Positions 49,901 to 54,774 of a stretch of 64,000 bases of DNA are shown one piece after another. Source of the stretch: Dipteris shenzhenensis (taxonomy: Eukaryota; Polypodiophyta; Polypodiopsida; Gleicheniales); the NCBI GenBank assembly GCA_047967505.1, contig CM106541.1; one strand, 5' to 3'. Below the pieces are notes generated by a model. That model searched no databases. It was not told the origin of the DNA and saw only the letters and a list, made by a program, of their open reading frames with translations. The position numbers and the translations under genes were made by a program. Each line of letters opens with the position of its first letter. The first letter of the stretch is position 1.

Positions 49901-49929
49901 GGGCTATCGTCTGCTACCAGAAAATCCAT
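8910..49929 (-). CDS. LHY: LHY/CCA1-clade circadian clock MYB transcription factor, seven coding exons
   Basis: Predicted join (minus strand): 49929-49843, 49663-49552, 49370-49309, 11837-11616, 11516-11429, 11311-9717, 9446-8910; about 900 residues. LHY/CCA1 proteins are dawn-phased nuclear repressors that bind evening elements in the promoters of TOC1 and other clock genes. Residues 30-87 form the single SHAQKYF-class MYB repeat, opening with [14 protein letters not shown] and closing with [18 protein letters not shown] follows at about 107-115, an Ala-rich stretch ending in SHWW at about 375-425 (the LHY family has AWWAAHG-like sequence here) and GQGFVPYR near 864-871. All junctions are GT..AG and codon phases agree (0,1,0,0,1,0). 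At about 900 residues it is longer than Arabidopsis LHY or CCA1 (about 600-650). Intron 3 is 37.5 kb of nested transposons. No stop or frameshift interrupts the exons, so it looks functional. LHY versus CCA1 cannot be resolved outside angiosperms. Confidence 0.93.
9717..11311 (-). CDS. LHY: LHY coding exon 6 (large central exon)
   Basis: 1595 bp with the acceptor ATAACAG and the donor GTATTG after GGGGAG. The apparent ATG at 11327 lies in the intron and is not a start. It encodes predicted residues 191-722. Near 375-425 are [14 protein letters not shown] and [13 protein letters not shown], matching the Ala-rich WW region of LHY. The rest is Ser/Asp/Asn-rich and largely disordered in appearance. 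It continues in phase 0 into exon 7; the frame beyond the donor adds only 22 residues before a stop. Confidence 0.92.
11429..11516 (-). CDS. LHY: LHY coding exon 5
   Basis: 88 bp from the acceptor GATCTAG to the donor GTAACA. It encodes [18 protein letters not shown] and then an acidic/basic tail ending KKSS, in phase 0 to 1. A competing acceptor (CTTGCAG, 5 to 6 bases further in) also leaves an open exon, but it would enter exon 6 in a frame that hits a TAG within about nine codons, so it is rejected. The sequence itself is poorly conserved. Confidence 0.75.
11616..11837 (-). CDS. LHY: LHY coding exon 4 (PPPRPKRKP motif)
   Basis: 222 bp, 74 codons, with the acceptor TTTGCAG before CTTGAGAAA and the donor GTAGTT after TTCGAG. 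It starts LEKG, continuing the KLEKE segment that follows SHAQKFFSK in the family, and contains [12 protein letters not shown] and HPYPRKA, both hallmarks of LHY/CCA1. The linker [13 protein letters not shown] differs from the usual ALVKGVPIGQA, an unusual divergence. Phase 0 at both ends. Confidence 0.95.
11838..13390. other. Intron sequence without recognisable elements
   Basis: This is the acceptor-proximal end of intron 3. It has T-rich and CT-rich tracts (for example 12600-12760) and no transposon motif or gene. The small open frames on both strands show no homology. Confidence 0.6.
13399..13517. repeat. 60-bp perfect tandem duplication with 20-bp palindromes
   Basis: 13399-13458 is repeated almost exactly at 13459-13517, starting GTGAGCTTCTATTTCTCTCC. 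Each unit contains the perfect palindrome AAACATTTCTAGAAATGTTT (13434-13453 and 13494-13513). Confidence 0.95.
13707..13769. repeat. Nested inverted repeats, cruciform-prone
   Basis: The outer arms TTTCGCCCAA (13707-13716) and TTGGGCGAAA (13760-13769) enclose a perfect 16-bp palindrome GGTGAAACGTTTCACC (13720-13735) and an 8+2+8 hairpin CCTAGAAACATTTCTAGG (13734-13751). It shares the AAACATTTCTAG word with the duplication at 13399-13517. Confidence 0.9.
13880..14200 (-). pseudogene. Copia reverse transcriptase fragment, frameshifted
   Basis: On the minus strand, pieces in shifting frames match the N-terminal copia reverse transcriptase: a KARLVAKGF-like start ([10 protein letters not shown]), [10 protein letters not shown], then VFNMDV followed by [11 protein letters not shown]. 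Several frameshifts are present. The gypsy LTR abuts it at about 14232. Confidence 0.75.
14232..14765 (-). mobile_element. 3' LTR of a minus-strand gypsy element
   Basis: Read on the minus strand it starts TGTCACCATTTGG directly after the pol stop region and contains AATAAAG-type signals; the proposed end is TCA at 14232. A second copy of most of it lies at 21928-22413. The upper border is supported by the neighbouring pol fragment; the lower border is uncertain. Confidence 0.55.
14766..15120 (-). pseudogene. Gypsy pol C-terminus with chromodomain-like tail
   Basis: The minus frame reads [15 protein letters not shown], the conserved segment at the end of gypsy integrases, followed by [10 protein letters not shown] and then a chromodomain-like stretch ([20 protein letters not shown]). 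Upstream of about 15120 the frame dissolves into low-complexity sequence, so the rest of pol is missing. A related fragment is at 56200-56440. Confidence 0.8.
15130..15600. repeat. C+T-rich low-complexity tract
   Basis: About 470 bp of almost pure pyrimidine on the plus strand (CCTCC, CTTCC and CGCC words). Long Pro/Ser/Leu-rich frames on one strand and Arg/Gly/Glu-rich frames on the other are by-products of composition. It may be the 5' leader of the plus-strand LINE that follows. Confidence 0.85.
15640..21386 (+). mobile_element. LINE copy A: ORF1, endonuclease, reverse transcriptase; many stops
   Basis: A non-LTR retrotransposon. ORF1 (about 15780-16340) shows a DUF4283-like RNA-binding region and then a CCHC knuckle [14 protein letters not shown] preceded by a stop. 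A Pro-rich stretch follows at 16790-17090. An unassigned region at 17250-17740 lies before the endonuclease. The APE-type endonuclease runs 17795-18500 ([31 protein letters not shown]). Reverse transcriptase spans about 19160-20290 ([30 protein letters not shown]). A C-terminal region continues to 21386, where an LTR element interrupts the zinc-binding domain. Stops and frameshifts are frequent. Confidence 0.88.
21387..21661 (+). mobile_element. LTR of a plus-strand copia-like element with primer-binding site
   Basis: 275 bp starting TGTTAGAATTATTG and ending ACTCACA, followed two bases later by TGGTATTAGAGC (21664-21675), a slightly mutated initiator-Met primer-binding site. The LTR sits abruptly inside LINE copy A. 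A pyrimidine-rich end with CTCTCTCC is typical for such LTRs. No coding region of this element follows before the next element. Confidence 0.75.
21676..21927. other. Retroelement leader-like sequence with CCGTACA words
   Basis: No gene. Repeated CCGTACA/CGTACAG words recall the leader of the gypsy element at 41260-41480. Confidence 0.45.
21928..22413 (-). mobile_element. Second copy of the gypsy LTR seen at 14232-14765
   Basis: Shares ACTTTGTACAACTG, the TTTTATAGACTAGGCCTAGC block, CATTAGAGGTTAGC and the end TACTTTATTTCTTGAGAGAA with 14270-14765 in the same order. It has internal indels. It is followed by an unrelated copia fragment instead of gypsy pol, so it is rearranged. Confidence 0.75.
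22430..22590 (-). pseudogene. Copia reverse transcriptase N-terminal scrap
   Basis: The minus strand reads [10 protein letters not shown], then [22 protein letters not shown] and YLVA, the start of copia reverse transcriptase (W-x-x-AM-x-x-E..N-x-TW-x-LV..KW-x-x-K). It ends abruptly at both sides. Confidence 0.7.
22590..23840 (-). pseudogene. Gypsy protease-to-reverse-transcriptase fragment, same family as the 40-46 kb gypsy
   Basis: The minus strand is colinear with about 42900-44270 of the nested gypsy element, including [39 protein letters not shown] and the segment ending [12 protein letters not shown]. Frames are broken by several indels. A LINE is inserted at its upper end (23843). Confidence 0.88.
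23843..26588 (+). mobile_element. LINE copy B: 5'-truncated, with poly(A) tail
   Basis: Starts inside the reverse transcriptase ([13 protein letters not shown]) and runs to an A-rich tail (26567-26588) after ATTAATAGAAGTTCC, also found near the end of copy C. Sequence is close to copy A, including [35 protein letters not shown] and the later [14 protein letters not shown]. About 80 bp including the catalytic [12 protein letters not shown] motif is deleted near 23982. The zinc-binding C-terminal domain is at 25690-25930. 5' truncation plus poly(A) fits target-primed reverse transcription. Confidence 0.88.
26600..26985 (+). pseudogene. Copia integrase C-terminal fragment
   Basis: Plus-strand pieces read [18 protein letters not shown], then [20 protein letters not shown] and SRDVSLND, the conserved linker after the copia integrase core. 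Stops and a frameshift are present. Confidence 0.75.
27125..27650 (+). pseudogene. Gypsy RNase H fragment, same family as the 40-46 kb gypsy
   Basis: Colinear with about 44270-44750 of the nested gypsy: [52 protein letters not shown]. It retains 17 bases that the nested copy lost after GTAGCT. It has its own duplication of CGTTGGCCCACA at 27223-27247 and several stops. Confidence 0.88.
27860..32840 (+). mobile_element. LINE copy C: near full-length ORF2 with poly(A) tail
   Basis: The ORF2 endonuclease begins at ATG 28514 ([13 protein letters not shown]) and shows [30 protein letters not shown] and SDHFPV. Reverse transcriptase spans 29820-30640 with [32 protein letters not shown] and LADDTAIF. 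The C-terminal zinc-binding domain lies at 31930-32240 ([18 protein letters not shown]). A10 at 32831-32840 ends the copy. 27860-28500 is a degraded ORF1 tail. Stops and frameshifts split ORF2 into about eight pieces. It is related to but distinct from copies A and B. Confidence 0.9.
32841..34550. other. Unassigned intron sequence with short duplications
   Basis: No gene. A segment of about 64 bp is duplicated (near 34163 and 34227, GTTGGCTGCAATGGAAAAGG). A palindrome TGCCACGTGGCA, which contains a G-box core, lies at 33929-33940. Possibly LTR sequence, but no ends were found. Confidence 0.5.
34556..34960. repeat. Compound (GA)n and (GT)n microsatellite with a 160-bp higher-order duplication
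   Basis: Runs of (AG)n at 34556-34592, (GT)n then (GA)n at 34662-34750, (GT)n then (GA)n at 34820-34860 and (GA)n near 34907-34940. The spacer GGGTAGACAAAAGGTTTTGA recurs at about 34595 and 34753. Confidence 0.95.
35230..35870 (+). pseudogene. LINE reverse transcriptase fragment
   Basis: Plus-strand pieces match LINE copy [56 protein letters not shown]. The catalytic ADD reads VDD. It has frameshifts and an internal 70-bp duplication. Confidence 0.8.
35414..35552 (+). repeat. 70-bp tandem duplication in the LINE fragment
   Basis: Units begin at 35414 and 35484 with CGCATTTCCAAATCAG and end with TTTATTTTTSGCTGA. They differ at several bases, so the duplication is not recent. Confidence 0.9.
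35880..36590. other. LTR-like sequence of unknown element
   Basis: GC-rich stretch with GGTCGGCC words, TTTATAGGGGCC and CTATTTATAGGCAC, similar in style to the LTR at 57669-58766 (GGTCGGCC, CCTATAAAAGG). No defined ends or genes. A LINE scrap ([13 protein letters not shown]-like) follows at 36598-36640. Confidence 0.4.
36645..36779 (-). pseudogene. LINE fragment, left half, split by the copia insertion
   Basis: On the minus strand the sequence continues the LINE C-terminal region that stops at 48873: SRAH on the far side joins to W-E-S-F-Q-I here, matching [11 protein letters not shown] of LINE copy C. It decays after about 40 residues. Confidence 0.65.
36780..36784. repeat. Target-site duplication of the copia element (left)
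   Basis: TGGGC precedes the 5' LTR and is repeated at 48868-48872 after the 3' LTR. Confidence 0.9.
36785..37517 (+). mobile_element. Copia 5' LTR
   Basis: 733 bp, TG..CA ends. The TATA-like site reads TACATAAG (37257-37264) where the 3' LTR has TATATAAG (48607-48614), so the 5' promoter may be weakened. Confidence 0.95.
37518..37530 (+). other. Copia primer-binding site
   Basis: TGGTATCAGAGCC directly follows the LTR end and matches the 3' end of plant initiator Met tRNA. Confidence 0.93.
40113..40634 (+). mobile_element. Gypsy 5' LTR
   Basis: Carries a TATAAAA box at 40275-40281 followed by GGGGCCC. Ends GATGTGTCA, followed after GT by TGGTATCAGAGCC (40637-40649), the primer-binding site. 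Confidence 0.95.
40637..40649 (+). other. Gypsy primer-binding site
   Basis: TGGTATCAGAGCC, initiator-Met tRNA type, two bases after the LTR. Confidence 0.88.
40650..41704 (+). other. Long gypsy leader with short tandem repeats
   Basis: About 1 kb between primer-binding site and gag with no supported gene. 41262-41480 is an array of about ten diverged 20-26 bp units of the form GCRTCAGCAACCGTACRG. Open frames across it are repeat translations. Confidence 0.75.
41705..42676 (+). CDS. Gypsy gag
   Basis: ATG 41705 gives 324 residues; earlier in-frame ATGs lie in the leader and are less likely starts. The middle has the retrotransposon gag pattern around [15 protein letters not shown] and [15 protein letters not shown] knuckle [14 protein letters not shown] is near residue 275. 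The frame is open to 42676 and overlaps the protease frame by 47 bp with a +1 shift, either programmed or mutational. Gag forms the particle and its knuckle binds element RNA. Confidence 0.85.
   Translation: MSDSANPEFTMGDRDLDYTPVGEEDHGLYDDLITKKAFSEFTTALDGKFEQVNANQTGLTQQLQGIQATLTLLASTVQALTHVDAMASVLGPNITPDPFPGDQKSRTKKVIDTWLHKWQVHFQFHPYPDEKKIQLAAGFMSKLNLSFEVYLQRFRDLQTRATKMDPVTLLGFFVDGLPDSYKLQIKNNKCTTLQEAMSYVRIYDDTMAGAKATTASDTSGKNKRKFFQPTTGTGETKSTDNASKKNLTQAKNGRARFLRTLKLKKEGRCFYCEERGHTKNECPKRKNQKLVLGPKLLAGPGTKAKGSFDDRYFCKCHYLPTFL
42630..46117 (+). pseudogene. Gypsy pol: protease, RT, RNase H, integrase, chromodomain; one stop and two frameshifts
   Basis: Protease shows [16 protein letters not shown] at 43263 interrupts the linker before reverse transcriptase ([23 protein letters not shown]). 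RNase H ([16 protein letters not shown]) is frameshifted by a 17-base loss at about 44323 and a further 2-base loss near 44460. Integrase follows in one open frame (44456-46117): HHCC finger [14 protein letters not shown], first Asp in MDFITGLP, second in [13 protein letters not shown], Glu in [11 protein letters not shown]. The C-terminus [17 protein letters not shown] is a chromodomain, which in chromoviruses directs integration. Nearby copies at 22.6 and 27.1 kb keep the missing 17 bases. Confidence 0.95.
46131..46651 (+). mobile_element. Gypsy 3' LTR with preceding polypurine tract
   Basis: The polypurine tract GAGGGGGAG lies at 46120-46128. TATAAAA is at 46293-46299. The LTR ends at 46651 and is followed by the duplicated GCTAT. 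Confidence 0.95.
48135..48867 (+). mobile_element. Copia 3' LTR with preceding polypurine tract
   Basis: The polypurine tract GAGGGAGGG at 48126-48134 overlaps the pol stop codon. The LTR is 733 bp, with TATATAAG at 48607-48614, and is followed by the target duplication TGGGC (48868-48872). Confidence 0.95.
48873..49090 (-). pseudogene. LINE fragment, right half, next to the LHY splice donor
   Basis: The minus strand reads [20 protein letters not shown] and then [18 protein letters not shown], matching the segment before the zinc-binding domain in LINE copies C and E (LYGGSPIRFLQWDPGEW, IPFFRYTVKNAMRFQL). It is cut by the copia element at 48872 and continues at 36779. It lies about 220 bp from the exon 3 donor. 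Confidence 0.8.
49309..49370 (-). CDS. LHY: LHY coding exon 3 (SHAQKFF recognition helix)
   Basis: A 62-bp exon with the acceptor GATGCAG and the donor GTCATA. It encodes (E)[20 protein letters not shown], the third helix of the MYB repeat including the class-defining SHAQKFF. It is too short to show as a separate open frame and was found by motif and phase. The exon size and phase suit this family. It ends in phase 0 and is followed by the 37.5-kb intron. Confidence 0.95.
49552..49663 (-). CDS. LHY: LHY coding exon 2 (first part of MYB repeat)
   Basis: 112 bp with the acceptor TTTTCAG before GTCCGG and the donor after ATTGAAG. It encodes [15 protein letters not shown] and then [18 protein letters not shown], which is close to the family consensus for helices 1 and 2. 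It ends in phase 1; the next exon completes a Glu codon. Read-through into intron 2 would add GHSWKP and then unrelated residues. Confidence 0.95.
49843..49929 (-). CDS. LHY: LHY coding exon 1 (start codon)
   Basis: ATG at 49929 opens 29 codons ending GDEVIEK, which matches the acidic G-(D/E)-E-L/V segment just before the MYB repeat in this family. The exon ends AAG and is followed by the donor GTATTC. It joins in phase 0 to VRKPYT of exon 2. A possible acceptor (CTGCAG at 49963-49958) lies 29 bases upstream of the ATG, suggesting an intron in the 5' untranslated region. Confidence 0.85.
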
Positions 49930-49957
49930 GCCAGACTGTAACCTGCTTCACTCCGTC
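49930..49957 (-). promoter_or_regulatory. Possible 5' UTR segment ahead of the LHY start codon
   Basis: An acceptor-like ACTGACTGCAG ends at 49958, leaving 28 transcribed bases before the ATG. Its pyrimidine tract is weak. LHY genes commonly have introns in the 5' untranslated region, and a gypsy fragment starts about 300 bp upstream, so an upstream leader exon is plausible but not located. Confidence 0.35.
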
Positions 49958-49959
49958 CT

Positions 49960-50236
49960 GCAGTCAGTGTACCAGGTATTCTACATCATGAAATTGAGCA
50001 AATTAAAGTCACCAAGAGCTGTTATGCAATTTTAAATGTTGAAAGAAAGCAACTCCATTATAGTTTCTGTAAAACAAGGGCTAGACATGGGATGGATGGA
50101 TCAACTAAGTAGCTTTTGAGCTGTCCAATAAAACTACTAAACATGATATTTGCCAAGCACCAATGAAGCACAATGAAATACAATACAAAAGTTGGTTCTC
50201 TAAAGGAAAACGTCCATTGACCCTTCCGAGGTCATG
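49960..50236. other. Region upstream of the LHY start codon
   Basis: No promoter element could be assigned and no evening element or TATA box with support was found. It ends at a gypsy fragment. Confidence 0.4.
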
Positions 50237-50698
50237 TTATCTCGGCTTAAGCATAACATTCCTTCGCTGTTCAGGCATCAGTGTCCTCGATGATAAATTT
50301 TGGGAACGCTCTCCGTATCTAGTATACGGATTTCCAAGTAGCCTCGGATGGAAGTAAATCGGGTCATCCTTTTGCCCGGGTTTAACCACAAAAGCCTTAG
50401 GCCAAAGGCTCTCGACAAACTCGTCCACTTTTTGAGTTTCTCTAATCTTGGTAATTAGAGCACTCTTTAATACAATGACACTCATATTATGCATAATGCG
50501 TGACAACGCATCAGCAACTTTATTTTCCTTCCCTCTTCGGTACCAAATCGTCATGTTAAGCTCTTGCATGAGTTCTACCCATCTGGCTTGGTGGCCTCTC
50601 AAGTCAGGTTGGTGTATGGCCTCGCTCAGTAAGTTTGTAGTGAGAGGATTGATATGCCTCGACAAGAGCCTTGAAAAGAATTTTTTCTTACCCAGCAT
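50237..50698 (-). pseudogene. Gypsy RNase H fragment
   Basis: The minus frame reads PDLRGHQARWVELMQELNM and NKVADALSRIMHN, the end of gypsy RNase H, followed by a linker (DPIYFHPRLLG). It is a different gypsy family from the 40-46 kb element. It is cut at 50698 by a LINE. Confidence 0.8.
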
Positions 50699-52258
50699 TC
50701 AGTCTTGTACACCTTCTCATGGGGGAGATTGGATGGACTGCTCGAGATGGATTTTTACTTCAGCCCATCTTAGATCTCCCTCTTCCCCTCTTATGGCTTC
50801 CATTCTGAAAGCTTGGGACAGCTTTAGAGATACTCTTCGGAGAGTTACAAGTGTCACATTATATGCAATGGTCTAGTGGGGACCTGCTTCCACTGTAGGT
50901 GCCTGCAAGGCTGTTAGAAAGCTTCCAAAGGATTAGAGACTCTTATCAGTTGGCCACCTCAGAGGAAGTGCAGTCAAGATGCAGCAAATAGAGGCAGCCA
51001 TACCAGCAGAGTGGTAGATATAGATGGCATGCTGATCATAGAGTCCACTTGGTTGGGAGCTTTCATAGGGACGGGTGTTCCCTTACAGGTTATTGCCTTG
51101 CTGGATGCACATGAGGAGACCCTTGTCTTTGATGTTCAGTCGAGAGGCATACTTCTCAGATCTTCAGATGATATTCTTTTGGAGGTTCCCTTCTAGCCTG
51201 TTGGGATTGCAAGTTACATGGAGTGGGACACGGACTCTCAATGGTATCTTGATCGTGACCCTGTTCTCCTGGCACTTGGGTCTTGGAGACTCTGGTTATA
51301 TGGAGGTTCTCCCATCAGGTTCTTGCAGTGGGACCCAGGGGAGTGGGAATGGATTGATGAAGGGCACCGAGAGAAGAGCATCCCCTTCTTTCGTTACACG
51401 GTCAAAAATGCCATGAGATTTCAGCTTAGTAGTAGATGTTGGAGGTGCTCCAGAGCTCCTCATTGGGATAGTTTTCATATTTCTGCAAAGGTGTAGAAAA
51501 ACTTTTGAAGAAGGCTCTGGAAATCTGTCAGAAATAGGAAGATCGCTCTCTTCTTTTGGCATTCTATTCATGGAGGGATTGCAGTGAACCTATGGAGATC
51601 CAGGTTCGGAGCTGAGTCTACTTGTTGTCGATGCCACGCAACAGTTGAGTCAGTTCAGCATTGTCTTTGGGAATGCTGACAGGCGAGGACAATCTGGAAG
51701 GGTGTTGCCAGGATTCTTTGGATATTTCATAGAGCACTCTTCTTCATGACTTGGGGATCAGTGGCATGGTTATCTCTTACTGGCCCTTAGGTGTTTTTTG
51801 AGGGACATGACTCAGACTCATCCTTCATTATATGACGACACTTTGTGGAGTCATGCTCTCTCCAGGATATTCCTTTCACTCCTTTCAGAGCTGCTCATGC
51901 CTCGGTAGACACATCTTGGGAGATTCTGGGTAGCCAGCTTGGCATATTTGGAGGGCCAAATGTACGGAGGCGATGGAGGGTTCACAAGTTCACCCTTCCC
52001 AATCTATGGCCCGTATATGGACTGATACTATACACACACTGATGGTCATATGAGCGAGCATGCAGGAGCAGCTATAGCCAGAAGAGATACTTTTTTTAAA
52101 GTTTGGAGAAGATCTCCGTCCTTCTCTGAGTCTTCTTCAGGGTTGAGGTAGCATTGGACTTTTGTTAGCTCCTTTTGAGCTGTTTTTTCTTTCATGCATG
52201 ACATGATGTACTCTCGCATTTGAGCTTGCTCTTGCGGCTTTCATTCATACTTAGTGAA
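50699..52258 (+). pseudogene. LINE copy E, 3' fragment
   Basis: Colinear with 31150-32800 of LINE copy C: WIFTSAHLRSPSSPLM, LLRSSDDILLEVPF, LYGGSPIRFLQWDPGEW and a zinc-binding domain remnant at 51600-51690. Many stops. No clear poly(A) tail was found; it fades near 52258 (CATACTTAGTGAAG). Confidence 0.85.
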
Positions 52259-52264
52259 GTAGTG

Positions 52265-52470
52265 GACCAGATGACAGTACTCCGGTATCGTGTCCGGTTC
52301 GCTCAGGAGGCCATGTTTGGATTCGAATCGGGGTTGTCGGTGAAGAGCCTTACACTCGTCATTGTACCAGCTATTGCATGGCACAAACCCCAGAGGCAGT
52401 GGATGGTTGGAGCATGTGGTGTACGAGAAGGCGTGAAGGGCAGCCTCGTGTAGTGATAAGCTAATCAAGG
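52265..52470 (-). pseudogene. Possible fragment of another LINE (after the endonuclease)
   Basis: The minus frame reads PLGFVPCNSWYNDECKALH, reminiscent of the W-(Y/F)-(N/D)-(D/E)-x-C segment that follows the endonuclease in some plant LINEs. Too short for certainty. Confidence 0.35.
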
Positions 52471-52578
52471 CAGCACAATCCTCTAGGAGAGGTATGTGGT
52501 CAATATAGGTGAGTAACGTGTAGAGTCGTGCGGAGTATCTAGGTGAGAGGGTTAACTGTGGTTAACCAAAGAACCTCT

Positions 52579-52638
52579 GACTCCGGTCAAAAAGAGTTGA
52601 CTCCGGTCAAAAAGAGTTGACTTCGGTCAACAAGACTT
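52579..52638. repeat. 20-bp tandem repeat, three copies
   Basis: GACTCCGGTCAAAAAGAGTT at 52579-52598 and 52599-52618, then a variant at 52619-52638 (three changes). Each junction holds a TTGAC word. Confidence 0.9.
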
Positions 52639-52639
52639 G

Positions 52640-54770
52640 GCTCAACCAAAGCATGCTAACCCCAGTCAACCAAGGTCATTCCCGACTTAGGTCGGAGAGT
52701 TCTAGCATTAATTAAGGCGCCTTGACCCCCAGTGAAAGTCCTTAATTACGCTTAGAAGGGTTGGCTTTGGTCTACTACAGAGTTAGTGATTTTATATGCA
52801 CATGTTTTGCTTGGTGGTGGGGACACCCACAGAGACTAGGATTAGTCTAGAATTTATTTGCATGCAAAAGCGGTAACAATTAATGGGTGCCATGGCTATG
52901 TGCTTTAATTAATGGTTGCAGGTTCTAAAAGGGGTTGATTGCCCAAGCGCTATGGAGCCCAATGAGTAGCCAGAAGGTGTCCCTGTGACTGAGGGCTAAG
53001 AAGATCCTAGAGTTTTGCTCTTTGTGGCATGTAACTAGATTTTAGTTAGTTATTTTGACACTTGGCATGTTGCCAAAAGAAATGAACTGAGAGCTCTTTT
53101 GTAAATGGATTTCACCTATGTTTTCAAGCAGTCAGCCCGTGAGCTGAATTGTAATTTTGAAATTTCTGAATGAATACAGCCTTTGGGGGAGTCCAGCCAG
53201 AAATGTTGTCCTGGGTCCTTCTGTGTTTGCAGAGAGAGGGAGTGAGGGAGAGATAACACTGATTTGATTGAGCTGTGAGCAAAGAAGAACCCGCACTGGA
53301 GCTGGAAAGCGCTAGAGATTGCTTTGTTCAGTTCCTTTTGAATTAGAGCTAGGTCTGCTCTTTTTCTCAAAGGAGCACGGTTCAAGATTGCAAGAGTGGT
53401 TTGGTGTACCCGACAGTCCGTGAAGGTCACGTGCGTGGAGAGCTCAGCGCCCGACGGAAACATCATTTGGATCACGCAATTTACTTTTGCACGTCGTGTA
53501 CGTGCAACGCCGCACAGGACGAGCGTGAGTTGCAATTGATTCTTCTGTGCTGGGAGCAAACGATCAATCGCCATATATTTTCTACGCCTAATGTACTTGG
53601 TACTTATGATCGGGAGTATAAGTGAGGGAATCAACGCTGACGTGGAATGCTCCGTCAATGTGAGCGTTGTGAGGTAGCACAAGGGTCAATCACGCGGCCA
53701 GTGACGGGATTCTCTGCCAAGCTCTGTGCACCCGCGACGCTGTGCGTGGTTTCTCAGACATGGCGATTAGGCATGTACACTTGACGAACGGCTGAAGAAA
53801 TGCCCTCTCGTGACCAACGACGCTCCACCCATGTGGTGGTCGCCTAAAGAGTTCATGCATTAGGCGGCTTCCAACCGCTCTGACGGCGAAATAATGCCCA
53901 ACATCTACATCGTCTTCTGACAGAGTTGCAGAGTTCACGAAAAAAGATACCCGCGTTGGGTTTACTACACCTGAAGTGCACACAGATGATGTGTCAGTTG
54001 TGTGCTGACGTGGTGCTGAATCAGATGCTGATGGGCAGGATAGACACGTGGCAATTATCTAGCAAATGCTGACGTGGCAGCATGGCACACGCCGCCGTTT
54101 GGTAAGGTGTCAGCTAAGGTGGCTAAGATGTGGTTAGTGTAAAGGGGGTCCAGCTAACGCTCGTTAAAGGTCCAATTACAGACTAACTAGGCCAATCTAG
54201 TTAGTCTAACCACCTAGTTAGCTAGTCAGTTACCCCAGGCAGTTAGTTGGGAAAAAAAAAAGGCTTTTACCTGTCAATTTTTCACATGTCACAGTATAGT
54301 TTAGCAGTCAGTATCTACTTGAAAATAGCAAAAAAACACAGAAAAACAGAGATTTGCAGAAATGAAGAGATATACATGCTTTTGAGCAAAGGTCAGATGC
54401 ATTTTGAAAGTCATTTGCAGCAACCAACAAAGGGCACACAGTTTTGAGGTTATGCCTTCATCTTGACAGCCAGTTTGTGGCACGAATTGAGCTAAGTTGT
54501 GAGTGCATTACACCTCTTGTTGAGGTATTTCGAGTTTGAAAAAGACAAGCTGAGTGCATTGATTGCATATACTCGAGTTTGCAAATCTCAGGATAAGTTG
54601 CAGAGAATGGCTTCACAATAGGATGCCATACCCTCCCATGAGGAGAGTGCCAGGAATGATCAAGCTATGCAAGAACAGAGTGTCCAGTCAAATACTGAGG
54701 AACTTACAGACACTTACTGGCACAGCTCATGGAAGCCAAAAGGGATCCATTGTTTCGCAGGCTCATAAAT
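52640..54770. other. Non-coding, LTR-like sequence without clear borders
   Basis: No supported gene. A minus-strand frame of 188 residues at 53116-53682 has no recognisable motif and unremarkable composition. 53990-54120 has GACGTGGCA and GTGTCAG words like 2290-2720. It could be an LTR and leader of the gypsy relic that follows. Confidence 0.4.
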
Positions 54771-54774
54771 CCTC

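Noticed and set aside
49547-50035. Plus-strand frame of 162 codons
   Set aside because: Antisense shadow of LHY exons 1 and 2; no motif of its own.
53116-53682. 188-codon minus frame as a host gene
   Set aside because: No domain, no conserved motif, no splice context, and surrounded by LTR-like sequence.
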